NCBI RefSeq assembly: GCF_014645795.1
Contig: NZ_BMMK01000007.1
Span: forward strand, 124,001-188,000
Direction: 5' to 3'
DNA: 64,000 bases
From: Longimycelium tulufanense
Lineage (GTDB): Bacteria > Actinomycetota > Actinomycetes > Mycobacteriales > Pseudonocardiaceae
Made by a program: the position numbers and the translations under genes. Of the stretch, positions 63,593-64,000 are shown piece after piece; position 1 is the first letter of the stretch; the number at the start of each line of letters is the position of its first letter. The notes under the pieces were generated by a model that saw nothing but the letters and a program-made list of their open reading frames with translations, ran no database searches and was not told the DNA's origin.

Positions 63593-64000
63593 ATGGCGGA
63601 GAACAGGCTGGAAGACGCCGTGCGCGCCGTACGGATGCACTACCTGCAGGACATGACCATGGAGGCCATCGCGCGGGAGATGGGCGTCTCCCGGTCGACG
63701 GTGTCCAGGTTGATCAGTTTTGCACGGGAGTCCGGGCTGATCGAGTTCCGGCTGCACCTGCCGGACGAACACGTGCCCAACATCGAGCAACGCATCGGCA
63801 CACAGTTCGGGATCACCGCACACGTTGTTCCGGTGCCGGACACCGTCAGCGAACTGGAACGGCTGGAACGCACCGCCATGGTCGCCGCCCGAGTGTTGAA
63901 CAACCTGTTCGGTTCGGACATGGTGCTCGCCGTGGCCTGGGGAAACACCGTCGAGGCGATCAGCCGTCGCCTGGTACCCAAGACCACGCACAACTCCCAG
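63593..64000 (+). CDS. SorC/DeoR-type sugar-binding regulator, 3' partial
   Basis: The first 136 codons run to the window end. Residues 1-55 form the SorC-type helix-turn-helix: AVRMHYLQDMTMEAIAREM then GVSRSTVSRLISFARESGLI. The sugar-phosphate-binding domain begins near residue 63 (NIEQRIGTQFGITAHVVPVP) with VLAVAWGNTVEAI near residue 113. GGGAGG lies six bases before the ATG. Divergence from glpD and the shared palindromes suggest response to a glycerol- or sugar-phosphate (inference). Confidence 0.85.
   Translation, partial: MAENRLEDAVRAVRMHYLQDMTMEAIAREMGVSRSTVSRLISFARESGLIEFRLHLPDEHVPNIEQRIGTQFGITAHVVPVPDTVSELERLERTAMVAARVLNNLFGSDMVLAVAWGNTVEAISRRLVPKTTHNSQ

Noticed and set aside
1-64000. 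Search for tRNA, rRNA, CRISPR arrays, prophage and replication origins
   Set aside because: No cloverleaf with a typical TTCGAATC arm, no regular repeat-spacer pattern, no phage structural genes and no DnaA-box cluster were recognised by eye.

Overview
This 64 kb window is high-GC DNA (about 70% GC) from an actinomycete, most probably a Pseudonocardiaceae-type organism. This rests on the XRE/DUF5753-DUF397 regulator pair, a SARP regulator, a mycothiol-type ArsC, an IdeR-like iron box, the TreYZ/GlgX trehalose operon, and frequent GTG starts with stop/start overlaps. No tRNA, rRNA or CRISPR array was seen.

Layout. 0-1.2 kb: 3' part of a PaaK/LuxE-like adenylating enzyme. 1.3-1.9 kb: aminoglycoside 2'-N-acetyltransferase. 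1.9-9.6 kb: purine (allantoin/glyoxylate) catabolism on the minus strand, as hyi-glxR-gcl-glxK and allB-alc. 9.9-21.5 kb: a small secreted protein, a giant P-type ATPase, an MHYT membrane protein, PhoD, and a methyltransferase/DUF6545/ImmA-IrrE group. 21.9-25.9 kb: PhyH dioxygenase, a gene-poor decayed stretch with an XRE/DUF5753 pseudogene and DUF397 remnant, then a geranylgeranyl-reductase-like flavoprotein. 25.9-33.7 kb: a divergent GntR regulator and a six-gene operon (Cgl0159-type aldolase, FAD/NAD(P) protein, PLP fold-II-like protein, LLM oxidoreductase, PPOX-fold protein, DMT exporter) that looks like an uncharacterised small-molecule pathway. 33.7-34.9 kb: HipA-like kinase/DUF3037 pair. 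35-43.5 kb: malQ diverging from glgX-treY-treZ. 43.7-47 kb: aldo/keto reductase, a twice-frameshifted aspartyl hydroxylase pseudogene, an SDR and an IS5-type remnant. 47-49.7 kb: arsenic resistance (arsI diverging from arsR-acr3-arsC). 49.7-53.9 kb: SAM hydroxide adenosyltransferase, truncated AfsR-like SARP, secreted I36 inhibitor, lipoprotein. 54-57.9 kb: malate synthase and a DUF6986 protein, divergent from an IclR (AllR-like) regulator. 58-61.5 kb: iron-box-controlled siderophore-binding lipoprotein and an NfeD/slipin pair. 61.7-64 kb: glpD and the start of a SorC-type regulator.

How parts connect. Allantoin is opened by AllB, split by Alc to ureidoglycolate, and the resulting glyoxylate goes either through Gcl-GlxR-GlxK to phosphoglycerate or through malate synthase to malate. 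Three promoters belonging to this pathway, two of them 47-52 kb from the IclR gene, carry the same operator design: two 15-bp TTYY-N7-RRAA-like sites exactly 21 bp apart, suggesting one regulon run by the IclR protein at 57.1 kb.
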